Shown here in pieces: positions 32,203-43,903 of a stretch of 64,000 bases of DNA. Positions within the stretch are counted from its first letter, which is position 1, and each line of letters opens with the position of its first letter. Position numbers and translations under genes: made by a program. A model generated the notes under the pieces. The model had not been told where the DNA came from, searched no databases, and saw only the letters and a list, made by a program, of their open reading frames with translations. Origin of the DNA: Zea mays (taxonomy: Eukaryota > Streptophyta > Magnoliopsida > Poales > Poaceae); assembly GCF_902167145.1 (NCBI RefSeq), contig NC_050097.1, positions 172,824,923 to 172,888,922 of the forward strand, given 5' to 3'.

Positions 32203-32734
32203 TAGGGCTGGACAAAATACTCGTGGCTCGTGAGCTCGCTCGACTCGTGGTCAGCTCGGCTCGGCTCGACTCGGCTCGTTTCAATTTTATCACGAGCTGA
32301 GCTAACATCTCAGCTCGGTTCGTTAACGAGCCAGCTCGACACGAGCTCGAGCCAGCTCGTTAGCTCGAATGAGCTAGCATTTATCTATAAAACAAAGCAT
32401 ATACTTGTATTGGATGAATTAATAAGTGACGAACTATGTTTGTTTAGGGTTTAAATGATGTGATATATAAAATTATGAGTATTGTTAGTATTTTCTAGTG
32501 TTAAATTAGTATAAAATTAACTAGCAATTGATTATATTGTTGTATATATACATGTATACTATTTTTTGTTGTGGCTCGCGAGCTAAACGAGCCAGCTCGA
32601 GCTCGCAAACGAGCCGAGCCGAGCTGGTTCTCTGACTCGGTTCCTTAACGAGTCGAGCCGAGCCAGCTCGTTTTCTTAACGAGCCAGCTCGAGCTCGGTC
32701 GAGCCGAGCCGAGCTGGCTCGATATCCACCCCTA
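32203..32734. mobile_element. hAT-type MITE inserted in element D LTR
   Basis: The perfect 8-bp duplication CCTCCAGT is at 32195-32202 and 32735-32742. The ends TAGGGCTGGA and, inverted, TAGGGGTGGA match. Arms of several tens of bases rich in GAGCCAGCTCG face each other around an AT-rich centre. 532 bp, non-coding. Confidence 0.9.
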
Positions 32735-34220
32735 CCTCCAGTCCACCCTCCTGTTATCAGAGCGTTCGTGTCGTCTCGTGGAGGCCAGATCTGCAAGTCT
32801 ACGCCAGGCGGTGGAGCCAGAAGCCAGTTCCGCGAGCTCTCCTTCCCCCTTCGCCGAATAAGCACGGCAAGCTCACTGGATCCCTTTGATGCATAAATTA
32901 CCTATGTTTTTCAACCACAATCCTCAGCCTGTTATTTTATGCATGATATGATTTTGAGACAAGTTATTATGGCCACCCAGCCGCTTGCCGCAATCAATCT
33001 CTGATATATTTGTTACAAATGATTTGAGGAAGGGTGAGTTTTCAAAGAAAATGCTTTTCAAAATGTGTATGATGAAGGGTTTTCACCCTTATCACCTTTG
33101 AGTAGGGATGATCAGGGACTCCCTGGTTTAGGGGAGGGCCTAAGGTGATGGCTCAGCTGGTTTAGGCGTGAGCAGAAGGATTGTCCCCTCGTATAAGGAC
33201 CGGTTTATCATCTTTCACTACCTATACTCATGATAAGTACAACCACTCAAGACTGTGTGGGCAGTCACTCAATCTGAACTCGTACGGTCCAACCCCAGGG
33301 TTATGAAGGCTGGGGAGCACCCGGAGGATAAGGAGGGGGAAAGTTTTGTCCGGTTTGGACATGGTGGTGGCCTGACTCCTTCCGGATAACCGTTAAGGTT
33401 AGGATGTGCAAGGGAAGAAAGAGATTCGGATTCGGATCTCACTGATCATGAGATCGCAGAGCCGGACTAGTGGGTAAAGTGTACATCTCTGCGCAGAGTT
33501 TGAAAACCTATTCGAATAGTCCGTGTCCACAGGAATGGACGAGTCTGGTATGGTATGGCAATTAATGTTTGGTTTTCAAAAAGGGTGCGTTTGAGAAAAG
33601 TGGTTTTTAAAAGGTTCGGCGGTTGAGTCGTGAGCTATGGTGGACGGGAAGTCCAGTAGCTGTTTTTGAAAAGGAAAACCAGTGGGAAACTACTGAGATA
33701 CCTGGATGGTTTAGTCCAGGGGATTTTGTTATAATACTGAAAAACTTTCTGCTCCTTTTGGAGAGGATGCGCTTTGCAAAAATACAAAATGTTTTTCAAA
33801 ACAACTCTGCATAAAATATAGCTTTTTCTGCAAAATATCCTGAGCTCCACATATTCCATGCATTATATCTGATTTCCCCATTCCGTGGGTGAAGGTGGGC
33901 TGCTGAGTACATTTGTACTCACCCTTGCTTATTTGTTGTTTTTCAGAAAAAGGAGATCGGGTAAGAGTTACGACTGTTCCCAACCTTGCCTGTGGCTGTT
34001 GGACCGCTGAATTGCTTCGATGCGTATATTGGGCTGCTTCAGCCCCACTCTGATGATTTGTCCCGAGTTGTGGACCAACTCTTAAAGTTGCTCACCACCT
34101 TTATAGGTTTGTCTCGTTTAAGCAGATCTGTAATCATCTGATGTATAAATGTGTTTACTAGCCTCCTGGGACTAGTAATTGTATCACATTTGAGTCCCAG
34201 AGGATTGGGGACGCTTCAGG

Positions 34221-34232
34221 TGGTATCAAAGC
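34221..34232 (+). promoter_or_regulatory. Element D primer-binding site
   Basis: TGGTATCAAAGC, two bases after the LTR end; initiator Met-tRNA type with one mismatch. Confidence 0.85.
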
Positions 34233-34335
34233 TGTTAGGTTGGCCGCAGGACGTAACCCTTAGCCTGATCCAAAAGTTTTTGAGTCTAAACTATTTTCTT
34301 AAAAAAATTCTTGCTCTCATCCCTTCATTTCAAAA

Positions 34336-35457
34336 ATGCTTTACCCCTTTCCTTCTCTCAGAAGTCAGATGGAGGTTTGTTGCCAAACCAGCTTTTGCCA
34401 GAATGAAGATGGTTTCCCCAAGTTGCTGAGAGCATGCACAGTCCGTCTTGGAATCAGGAGCCAGCCAGAGTATGATGGTCATGAATTCATCGAGCATGGC
34501 ATAGAGAAGTGTGTCGTGACTGTATACATTGGATCCAGTCCGCACCATGTGGAATGGAGTGTCACTGCTGCGGGGCACAGATTCAAAGACACCTACCAAG
34601 TCGTCGCCCGCAAGGCATTGAGGACCCTGTGTCAGATCTATGAAGAAGAAGTGGCCGACACCCCGCTCAGATTCTTTCCACCCTTTCAGAGAGATCGTCC
34701 AGTTTGGATGGCCAGGATGCGTGCATTGGAAGGGAAGCAGCTGCTTGAGGATGACCCCACGGTCGTGTACCTCACTGCATACCTGCTCACCCTGGATGCA
34801 CGATATGATTTCTTGGCTCGGCACCACCGTCAGATGATTGCCCGAGCAGAAGATGCAGAGAAGCGCAACCGTCAGCTCCATGTGGATCTCGCCACAGCTC
34901 AAGCCTGTGCAACTGCATTGGAAAGTCGTGAAGTTATTGCGGTTGAAGCCCTGAAGCAAGCCAAGGATGAGCACGTCCAGAAGTTGATGGAGGCCTACAT
35001 GGTAACCCATAACCAACGTAGAGCCCTGCGGATCCAAGAGCTCGCTCCATCCAACCCAGTTCAACCAAGGAGAGCTGAAGACCCCCAAATTCTTGAAAGT
35101 CACCTGGTCTCTATTAGAGGAGAGAAGAAGACTTGGGAACTACCGGAAGGAGCCATAGTCTTGGAAGGAATTCCAGTCTCCCCTAAGGCTATGGATAAGC
35201 AAGAGCACCCTGAATCCTCCCAAGATCCCCCGCCAGAGTTGTTTGAGCCCCTCACCATGAAGAAGATTCCAGCACCGTCCCGTGAGATCAAAGAAGAAGC
35301 TGCAAGCATCCCGCCAGCACCGCCGCCCTCTGAGGAGCTACAAGAGCCAGTCCTGCTTGAAGAAGAGTTCGACCCCGTGTTGCCAGCTCAGTCACCGCCA
35401 GAAGAAGTCATCAACATCAGCTCCCTCTTGACCCATCCAGGAGATGTCTCAGATTGA
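34336..35457 (+). CDS. Element D leader ORF (373 aa), unknown function
   Basis: An uninterrupted frame from ATG 34336 to TGA 35455-35457, ending 35 bases before element A begins. A second Met (MEVCCQTSFC) at residue 12 could be the real start. Residues about 25-110 form a compact globular part (FPKLLRACTVRLGIRSQPEY, YQVVARKALRTLCQIYEEEV). About 165-220 is a long helix with Arg/Ala/Glu heptads. The C-terminal third is Pro/Glu-rich and probably disordered. It has no zinc knuckle, protease or polymerase motif. It lies between primer site and where gag should be, the same place as the extra ORF of element A. I recall near-identical proteins annotated many times in maize as retrotransposon proteins, but know no function. 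Confidence 0.7.
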   Translation: MLYPFPSLRSQMEVCCQTSFCQNEDGFPKLLRACTVRLGIRSQPEYDGHEFIEHGIEKCVVTVYIGSSPHHVEWSVTAAGHRFKDTYQVVARKALRTLCQIYEEEVADTPLRFFPPFQRDRPVWMARMRALEGKQLLEDDPTVVYLTAYLLTLDARYDFLARHHRQMIARAEDAEKRNRQLHVDLATAQACATALESREVIAVEALKQAKDEHVQKLMEAYMVTHNQRRALRIQELAPSNPVQPRRAEDPQILESHLVSIRGEKKTWELPEGAIVLEGIPVSPKAMDKQEHPESSQDPPPELFEPLTMKKIPAPSREIKEEAASIPPAPPPSEELQEPVLLEEEFDPVLPAQSPPEEVINISSLLTHPGDVSD

Positions 35458-35492
35458 AGTTGTGTGTCAGGCTCACCAGAAGAGAAGCTGCC

Positions 35493-38400
35493 TGTCACAC
35501 CCGGTTTTAGAAGGCAAACCGAATGCGAACCATGTACGTGCCAGGATCAGCAATTCACGTACACAGCAGTTACATAACATGGACATCATCACACAGTGCT
35601 CAAATAGTATTAAAAGGGGAAATAATAGTCTATTACATCATACGTCTAAGACGTCCACATAGTCTTTACAATAAATCAAAGTGCGGAAAAGAAACGTAGA
35701 TAAGCGCGGCCTTCACAGGCAGCCGACTGGGGGTTGCCGCTAACCCACGCCTAGAACTCGTCGTAGTCTTGGAACTCCTGGAAGTCTCCTTCCACAGCTT
35801 CATCATCTCCTGAGCAGTGGTTGCAATGCTGACAACCTGGGGATGGGGGGGGGGGTTTGGTGTGTAGAGCAAGGGTGAGTACACATCAACATACTCAGCA
35901 AGTATCCTATTTGGCTGTAGTGGACTAGCTTTATGTGGGGGATAAGTCAAGCAGTTGCTTTTAGTTGGTCAGATTATTATTTACTAATAGAAAGCCAGGT
36001 TTTAGCATTAACCCAAGTTATTAGCCCGATGTACCCTTTCCAAATGGAAAGAATACCACTTACCAGCACCATAAACATAACCAGAACCAGCAGTCTCATT
36101 GCCACCTATAAACCAAAGTGTCTCTGATCAAGTACCACTAATCACTGGAGCTCCCTTGGCCGCTCATAACCGCGAGCACGGCTGATATATCAGTTTTCAA
36201 ACACTCTGCAGAGGTTGTGCACTTTACCCATAAGCCGTGATTCCCTCTTGCCTCGGGCCGATCAAACCCTTAAACACTACCGAGGTGAACAGACAGGGTC
36301 TCACTACGTAGCCTTTACAAAGATTCCCCGGGGCTGTAGCCGCCCGTTAGGTTTCCTAAATGTACCGCACTCCTCCCCAAGGGACGAATCAACCTTGGCA
36401 GAGCGAGCCACATACACCGAGCCCCATTGACGGCACGACGGCGAAGCGAACTACACCCTGGATCCTCTAATTATTCAGCTAAGGGCACCCCATTCCACCC
36501 TCATGGTTGCACTGTTTTCCCGGGCGGTCATCCATAGAACAGGTCCTTACGGAGAGGCACTCGAGAAACCGCTCGAGCCCCCTTAAAGGCCACAAGTACC
36601 ACATCATAATAAGAGAAGGGAAAACATCGTATCATGGATAATCTCATCATGTTCATTGATTAGAGTTGAGCAATAGCATAAAGCTAAACAATAATAATCC
36701 AACCCAGATAGGTAAACAAGGATATGGATAACAAAAGCTAGTCAATCCTTAGGTATAAATGTGTAATGCGGGAGGTGAATTAAAGAATGAATAGGACAGA
36801 GATAGGTCAAAGGACACTTGCCTCCACCAACCGACTGCTGCTCAGGGGCTTCTCCTGCGAGTCCCTCGGGCTCTTCAACCGGATCGTTCTCTATGCGAGT
36901 GCAAACATACATACATCCATCCATTGAAATTAGGAAACCAACAATACACCATACAAGAGAACAAGTAGATTAAACATGCATAGAATATCACATACAATAA
37001 TGAGTTTACCATTGTTAGAAAGAAACGAGAGAAGGTCTTGCAGCGGTTAAGGCTTATGCTCGAGATGCACTACGGGTAGACGAATAACTCAACGCTACGT
37101 GCCCTAGTTCTACTTAGCTCCAATTAGTTCTAACAAACGGATTAGCTACATGCATAATTCGAATCATGACCATTTCCAGTTGATCGACATTAAATGAGGT
37201 AGATAATTACTTACATGAATTAACTAACGTAACCGATTTCTAAATTGAGTTTCCATTTATTAATTAAATAACGCGGTCACACGCATAGAATGCACGGAGG
37301 GTAGACAGGTGGCTCGGGGTAGACGATCGTGTCGTGGACGCGACAGGGCGCTATGCGTTGCGTCGTGGGCACGACGAGCCACGCTAACGCACCGTGCACC
37401 ACGCGAGCACGTACGCGCAAGGCCGCGCTGACGTGTCGCGAACGAGTCGCGCACACGCCGGGGCCGAGCCGCGCACGCGCTACGCAGGGGCACCATGGCC
37501 GCGCGAGCCGAAGCTGCGCCGGGTCGGGGCCGCGCTACGCAGGGGCGGGACACGCCAATGCGGGCGGGACCGAGCCGCCATGGCCGCGGGTGCGGCGAGC
37601 TCGCCGGGGGCACCGTGCGTGCACGGGCCGCGCCGGGGCTCCGCACGCACCGCTGAGGCCGCAGGCCGCCGCGCCATGGCCGGCCGGGGAGGGCGCGCCG
37701 GGCGCCGACGGGCGAGACGGGGCCGCGCTGGGCCACCGCGCCATGGCCACGGGCGGGCGAGCGCGCCGTCGCGCCAAGGCCGCGGGCGAGCCGCGCCGGG
37801 GCATAGGCGGGCGAGCGCGCCGCCGCGGGCACGGGGCCGCGAGCGGGCGAGCGGGACCGGCGGCCATGGCCGAGGAGGGTGGGGCGTCGAGGGCGGGCGA
37901 GGCCGGCGAGCCGAGGGCGGGCTGGGGGGCGCGCGGGTGGGGCTCGCCGCGCCGCCACGGCTGGCCACGCCGAGGGGTGGGGCGGGGGAGCATGTCGGGG
38001 CCTCGCCGGGACGCCGCCACGGCCGGGGCCGAGCGCCGCCGGGCGGGGGCGAGGGGGGGTTCGTCGGACGCCGCGCCATGGCCGCGGACGCCATGGCCGC
38101 GAGCTCCGAGGGCGGGGCCGCGCGGGTGCCGGGCGGGCGGGATCGCGCCGGGGAGAGGGAGGAAGGGGAGAAGAGAGGGGAGGAAGAAGGGGAGGGGCCG
38201 GGGCTTACCACGGGCGGGCGGGGCGCCGGCGGCGAGCGAGCTAGGGCGGGCAGGGGAGCGGCGGCGAGCTAGGGCAGAGGAACGGGGACGAGCATGGGAG
38301 GAGAGAGGAAAGGGGGAGGCGGTTTGGGGAGGGCGCGGCTGACGGGTGGGGCCCACCCAAGGCGGCGGCGGCTTTCCAAACCGCACGCGCGGTCGTTGTG

Positions 38401-38891
38401 GCGGGGGGAGCGGGCGAGCCAGCTGGGGCGGCTGGGCCGCCACGGGCCCAAAGCGCGGGGGCAGCTGGGCCGCGGCGAGGCTGGCCCACGGCGGGGAGGA
38501 ATGAAGGGGGGGAGGGAGGCTGGCTGGGCCGGGCGCGAGAGAGGGGGGGGCGGCTGCGCGCATGGCTGGGCCGCGCCAGCTGGGCCGCCCAGGTCGGCCG
38601 GGCTGAAAGGTGGGAAGGGGGGGAGAGAGAGAAGGAAAGGTTTTTCCTTTTTTAATCATTTTTCCTAAAAGCATGTTTTCACAAATTCAATCCACACACA
38701 AAAGATATGCAGGGACCGGCATGGTGCAACCATCCAAATGAAATACTCTTAGGGTTTATTATTATTATACTACTTGGAGTTTTGGAAATAGGTAGGGTTT
38801 TAGCGAAAAGAAATAGGAAAGAGAGGTAACACCCGAATTTAGCGAGCGATAGAGAAAGAAAAAAATTCAACTCGAAATTCGGGGCGTTACA
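35493..38891 (-). repeat. Element A 3' LTR (3399 bp)
   Basis: On its own strand it starts TGTAACGCCCCGAATTTCG and ends CCGGGTGTGACA. It includes the GC-rich block described separately and a GGAAAACAGTGCAACCATGA region resembling part of element B's LTR. Confidence 0.93.
37265..38645. other. Extremely GC-rich block inside the element A LTR
   Basis: About 1.4 kb of very high GC with dense CpG and repeated GGCGGGCGAGCG and GCCATGGCC phrases. Six-frame openness up to 379 codons comes from the lack of TA-containing stops; no frame has a recognisable domain. The other LTR holds the same block (about 46915-48200) with several deletions, totalling about 70 bp. Confidence 0.8.
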
Positions 38892-38910
38892 AACCTATCC
38901 CCCTTAAAAG
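38892..38910 (-). promoter_or_regulatory. Element A polypurine tract
   Basis: On minus, CTTTTAAGGGGGATAGGTT immediately before the LTR start. Confidence 0.8.
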
Positions 38911-38927
38911 AATCTCGCCCTCGAGAT

Positions 38928-41900
38928 TCAGGGTTGGTTAGCAAAGAGCTCAGGGTATTTAGCCATCAGATCATCTTCACGCTCCCAGGTTGCTTCTTCA
39001 TCAGAGTGGTGATTCCATCTGACTTTGCACATTCTGATGGTCTTGCTTCGAGTGACTCTATCTGCGGTCTCAAGGATTTGCACTGGCTTCTCAACATAGG
39101 TCAAGTCCTCCTGGACTTCAAGACCTTCCACTGGCAACTGCTCTTCTGGCACACGCAAGCACTTCTTCAACTGAGACACATGAAAGATATCATGCACTGC
39201 GGACAGATTCTCTAGCAGACTAAGCTGATAGGCCACTTCTCCACGCCTTGAGAGAATTTGGTACGGACCAATGTAGCAGGGTGCTAGCTTGCCTCTGACT
39301 CCGAACCTTCTGACCCCTCTGATCGGTGACACTTTCAGATAGACAAAGTCTCCGACTTCGAAACTCAGCTCTCTTCTTCTTGTGTCTGCATAGCTTCGCT
39401 GCCTCGATTGCGCTATCTTCAGATTCTCTCGGACCATCTTGATGTTCTCTTCAGCTTCGAGTAGAATGTCTGGCCCAAACACCTGCTTTTCTCCAGGCTG
39501 ATCCCATTGCAACGGGGTTCTACAACTTCTTCCATAGAGCGCCTGAAATGGTGACATCTTCAAACTGGCCTGATAACTGTTATTATAGGAAAACTATGCA
39601 TAAGGCAATCTCTTATCCCATCCGGACTGATCTTGCAACGCACAGGCTCTCAACATATCTTCAAGAATTTGATTGGTCCTTTCGGTCTGACCATCTGTCT
39701 GCGGGTGGTAAGCTGAACTGAAATTCAGATGTGTGCCCAAGGCTTCATGCAACTGCTGCCAGAAATGAGAGGTGAACTGTGTTCCTCTGTCTAACACTAT
39801 CTTCTTTGGCACACCATGAAGACAAACGATCTGAGACATATACAACTCTGCCAATACTGCACTGCTGTAGTTGGTCTTGACAGGTATGAAGTGGGCTGAC
39901 TTGGTCAAACGGTCCACTACTACCCAAATGGAATCGTAGCCGGCTCGAGTGCGAGGCAATCCGACTATGAAATCCATACCGATTTCATCCCATTTCCACT
40001 GAGGGATTTGCAACGGTTGCAACAATCCAGCTGGTCTCTGGTGCTCTGCCTTAATTCTTCAACAACTATCACACATAGCCACATGCTCTTCGATTTCCCT
40101 CTTCATCCCGTACCACCAGAATTTCTTCTTCAGATCCTGATACATCTTCTCACTGCCAGGGTGAATCGAATAGGCTGTCTCATGAACTTCCTTGAGAATC
40201 AACTCCCGAATAGACTGGACATTGGGAACACACAAGCGGTCTTTGAACCATATCACACCTTCTGCATCTTCTCGAAAATCTTTGCCTTTGTCTTCTAGAA
40301 TCAGTCGCCGGATCTCACTAATCTTCTCATCATTCTTCTGCGCTTCTTTGATTTCGCGCTCCAAGGTAGGTTCCAACTCGACTGTGACTCCTCGCGAATT
40401 GTTCAGAAACCTGAGACTCAACCTGTCGAACTCCTTGGCCAACTCATAAGGCATCGGACGAGCGATCATCAGATTGATCTGACTCTTCCTGCTCAAAGCA
40501 TCTGCCACTACGTTTGCTTTGCCTGGATGGTAATGGATTTCCAACTCATAGTCTTTGATTAACTCTAACCATATTTGTTGCCTCATGTTCAGCTCTGACT
40601 GAGTGAATATGTACTTCAGACTCTTGTGGTCTGTGTAAACATCACATTTCTATCCATACAGATAGTGCCTCCATGTCTTCAGTGCATGAACCACTGCTGC
40701 CAACTCTAGGTCATGGATTGGGTAATTCTTCTCATGAACCTTCAGCTGTCGGGATGAGTAAGCCACAACTCTTCCCTCTTGCATCAACACACATCCCAAA
40801 CCTTTGTAGCAAGCATCACAATACACCGAGAAGGGCTTGTGCACATCAGGCAAGACTAGGACAGGCGTTGTTGTCAACTTCTCTTTCAGCGCTTCAAAGG
40901 CCTCTTGGCATTTCTGGGTCCACTTGAACTCAACCTTGTTGCCTAGCAACGCTGTCATTGGTTTCGCAATCTTTGAAAACCCTTCAATGAATCGCCGATA
41001 ATATCCGGCCATTCCAATGAAACTTTTGATTCCTCGAGCATCTGTTGGCGCTTTCCAGTTCAGAATGTCTGCCACTTTCTTCGGATCCATAGCCAATCCT
41101 TCTTTGTTGATTATGTGACACAAGAACAGGACTTCACTGATCCAGAACTCACACTTGCTCAACATTGCATACAACTGGTGCTCTCGCAATCTCTGCAATA
41201 CCATCTTCAAATGATCTGCATGCTCTTCTTCGCTTTGAGAATAAATCAGAATGTCATCAATGAATACCACCACAAACTTATCGAGATAGTCCATGAATAC
41301 ACTGTTCATCAAGTTCATGAAGAATGCTGGTGCATTGGTCAAACCAAAAGACATCACTGTGAACTCATATAACCCATACTTGGTAATGAATGCCGTCTTC
41401 GGAATGTCCGAAGGTCGGATCCTGAGCTGATGATAACCTGACCTCAGATCAATCTTGGAGAACACACTGGCTCCTCTCAACTGGTCGAACAGATCTTCTA
41501 TTCTGGGCAAGGGATACTTGTTCTTGATCATGACCTCATTCAAAGCTCGATAATCGATACACATCCTTTTGGTGCCATCTTTCTTTTCCACAAATAGGAC
41601 AGGGGAGGCCCAAGGCGAGGTGCTTGGCCGGATGTAACCTTTCTCTGACCGCTCATCAATCTGCTTCTTAAGCTCAACCAACTCTGGTCCGGATATTCTG
41701 TAAGCTCTCTTAAAGATAGGGGCAGTTCCAGGAAGAAGCTCTATGGCAAACTCAACTTTCCGCTCTGGTGGCATACCCGGTAAGTCCTTTGGAAACACAT
41801 CTGGGAACTCGGACACAACCTTGATACTCTCAATTGGGTCTGCTTCACCGCTATCGACAGCTATCTGATAACAACTTCCTTTCTTTGGCTCAGGCGGGAC

Positions 41901-43487
41901 TAACTCGGTCACCACTTCCTCTCCTAGTGAGGACACCAACTTGATTGTCCTTTTATCACAACTGATAACTGCCTGATACTTATCTAGCCAATTCATCCCT
42001 AGGATGACATCTATTCCCTGAGTACCCATTACTATAAGGTTGGCGGGAAACGCTATCCCCCTTATTTCCACACATACATTCAAACAAATGCTATCGGCTC
42101 GAATTCTACCACCGGCTGAGTCAATTTGAATGGGGGTTGGCATGGTAGTAATTGGAAGATTATGTGCTTCTACCCATGATGCAGTAATGAAAGAATGTGT
42201 TGCTCCAGTATCAAATAACACTTCTGCAATATGGGAGTCGACTGGGAACATACCTACTATCATGTCGGGGGTCTCCTGAACTGATTCAGCCTCCAAGTGG
42301 TTCAGTCTCCCATGATTATAGCGCGGTTGAGAGCGGTTGCCTGCTCCAGGCTGAGGCACGTTTTGCTTTGCTGGGGCATTGGGGCCTGACTGCTGCTGGG
42401 CTGCCTTCTTCGGACATTGCATCACCCAATGGCCTTGCTCTCCATAGTGGAAACATGCCCTGTTTCCAACCTGAGCTGGTGCTGCCTGATTGTTCTGCTG
42501 GTTTGCTGGGGCAGGAAGACGAGGTGCCTGCTGATTCTGCCTCTGAAACTGACCTCCTGACTGATTGTTCTGACGGTTCTGATACTGATGCTGAGGATAC
42601 TGCCTTTGGAACTGCTGATGCTGCTGAGGTGGACGCTGGTTCTACCTGAACTGCTAAGGTTGATTGCCTGAGAAACGAGGACGATTGCTGCTTCCAGGCT
42701 AGGGTCCACTGATCTTGCGCTTACGATCCTCCATCTCCTTACGCTTCCTCTCTGTCATGATTGCTCTGTCAATCAGGTGCTGGAATGTCGGGAAGGTGTG
42801 ATTCATCAGCTGATAGTGCAGAGGGTCAACCAAGCCTCTCAGGAAACGGTATTGTCTCTTGGCGTCGGTGTTGACATCTTCAGGAGCATAGCGAGACAGC
42901 TGCAGAAACCTGTCCCGGTACTCACTGACAGACGATGACCCTTGCTTGAGAGCCAGGAACTCCTCCTTCTTCACTGTCATCAGACCTGCAGGAACATGGT
43001 ACTGACGAAAGCTTCCTCTAAACTCTTCCCAGGTGATTGTGTCGGGGTGGGCATGGGTGGCGAGGTAAGACTCCCACCATGACTGAGCTGCTCCTCTCAA
43101 CAGACGGGGACCATACAAGACTTTTTCCCTGTCATCGCACTGAGCGGTATGCAATTCCCGCTCCACAGTGCGCAACCAGTCTTCAGCATCCATGGGGTCA
43201 GAAGAGTGAGCGAACGTTGGTGGATGACCTCTCATGAATTCAGCACGCTTGCCTCTGGGCATCTGAGGCATCTGAGGCTGAGGTGGTGCCTGTTGCTGTT
43301 GCTGCTGCTGCTGAATGGCGGCCAAAGTCTGACCGATGGCTTGAACTGCCTGAGTCTGCATCAGAAACATCTGCTCGGTTGACATCGGGGGCGGGGGTGG
43401 CAGGTGCTGTTGCTGGGGCACCTCATCCTACTGAGCGGCTCGCTCCTGCTGAGCACGCCTTCCTCCTCTGCGCCTGTTCTCTGACAT
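38928..43487 (-). pseudogene. Element A Gag-Pol polyprotein, one frame with seven stops
   Basis: A single frame of 1520 codons runs from ATG 43487 (MSENRRRGGRR) to the stop at 38928. It has no frameshift but is broken by TAG at 43428, 42699, 42654, 42642, 40650 and 39594 and TGA at 40059 (lowest coordinate of each codon). Order: Gln/Pro-rich gag start; gag core (PMDAEDWLRTVERELHTAQC); CCHC knuckle damaged to [14 protein letters not shown]; protease [11 protein letters not shown]; reverse transcriptase with MCIDYRALN and catalytic FIDDILIYS; RNase H; integrase HHCC region, catalytic Asp in MDFIVGLPR, LDRGTQF and Glu in DGQTERTNQ; GPY-like region; chromodomain (VRWNHHSDEEATWEREDDL). The enzyme motifs themselves are intact, so this is a recently silenced autonomous-type element. 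Confidence 0.92.
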
Positions 43488-43903
43488 TTGCAGAATGCAA
43501 CCACATATCAGAACTGATCCTGCAAATCTTGCAGCATAAGAAAAGAGTATAGAATTCTTCAACAGCACTGAACAGATAAGCATCTTCACTGATCTCCAAC
43601 ACAGACCACACAGCTTCTCAGATAAAGAGGAAAGTGGAATAAAAGGTTTTCCCAACTATATAACTAACTTCATTAACATAATAGGTAAACCAAAATGCAG
43701 GGGATACCCACACTCTGGTGACAGTCATTACAAAGATCCAAACCAAACATAGTTCATCATGACAACCATAAATGCATAGGATATAGCAAACTACCCTGTC
43801 TAACTAAGACTAACTAAGAGCGAGACTAACGCTAAGACTGAGACTAAGACTAAGAGTAAAACTTCTATATTAAGCACTTATTACAAGACTCCACACTGAC
43901 AAT

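Larger units (their letters stand above)
30280..34218 (+). repeat. Element D 5' LTR (left end approximate)
   Basis: It contains two TATA boxes, GTTCGTCC-type and TTACCGTCAC-type tandem repeats, an inserted hAT MITE (32203-32734) and a long tail. The right end TTGGGGACGCTTCA is defined by the adjacent primer site. Without the MITE the LTR would be about 3.4 kb if the left placement is right. Confidence 0.55.
30280..35492 (+). mobile_element. Element D: Ty3/gypsy-type element, 5' LTR and first ORF, split by element A
   Basis: The LTR end ...GACGCTTCA at 34218 is followed 2 bases on by a Met-tRNA primer site, so D is on plus. A 373-codon ORF follows. At 35493 element A begins, so gag and pol of D, if present, lie beyond the window. 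The left boundary of the LTR was not found; 30280 is a rough placement where repeat-like composition begins. Family not named. The gypsy assignment rests on the LTR style and on the ORF, which I recall as abundant in maize gypsy elements. Confidence 0.6.

Noticed and set aside
29926..34218. Start of the element D LTR at 29926 (TGAGGCATTCTCCCCAATCC resembles the inverse of the LTR end)
   Set aside because: The resemblance is partial, the flank shows no matching features, and the Mutator-type MITE between would need to be inside the LTR; left undecided and placed near 30.3 kb.
34330..35103. 257-codon minus-strand ORF
   Set aside because: Shadow of the plus-strand 373-codon ORF of element D.
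37260..38674. Open frames of up to 379 codons on both strands
   Set aside because: They lie in a GC-extreme part of the element A LTR, overlap in all frames, show low-complexity Arg/Ala/Gly/Pro composition and have no domain; absence of stops follows from composition.
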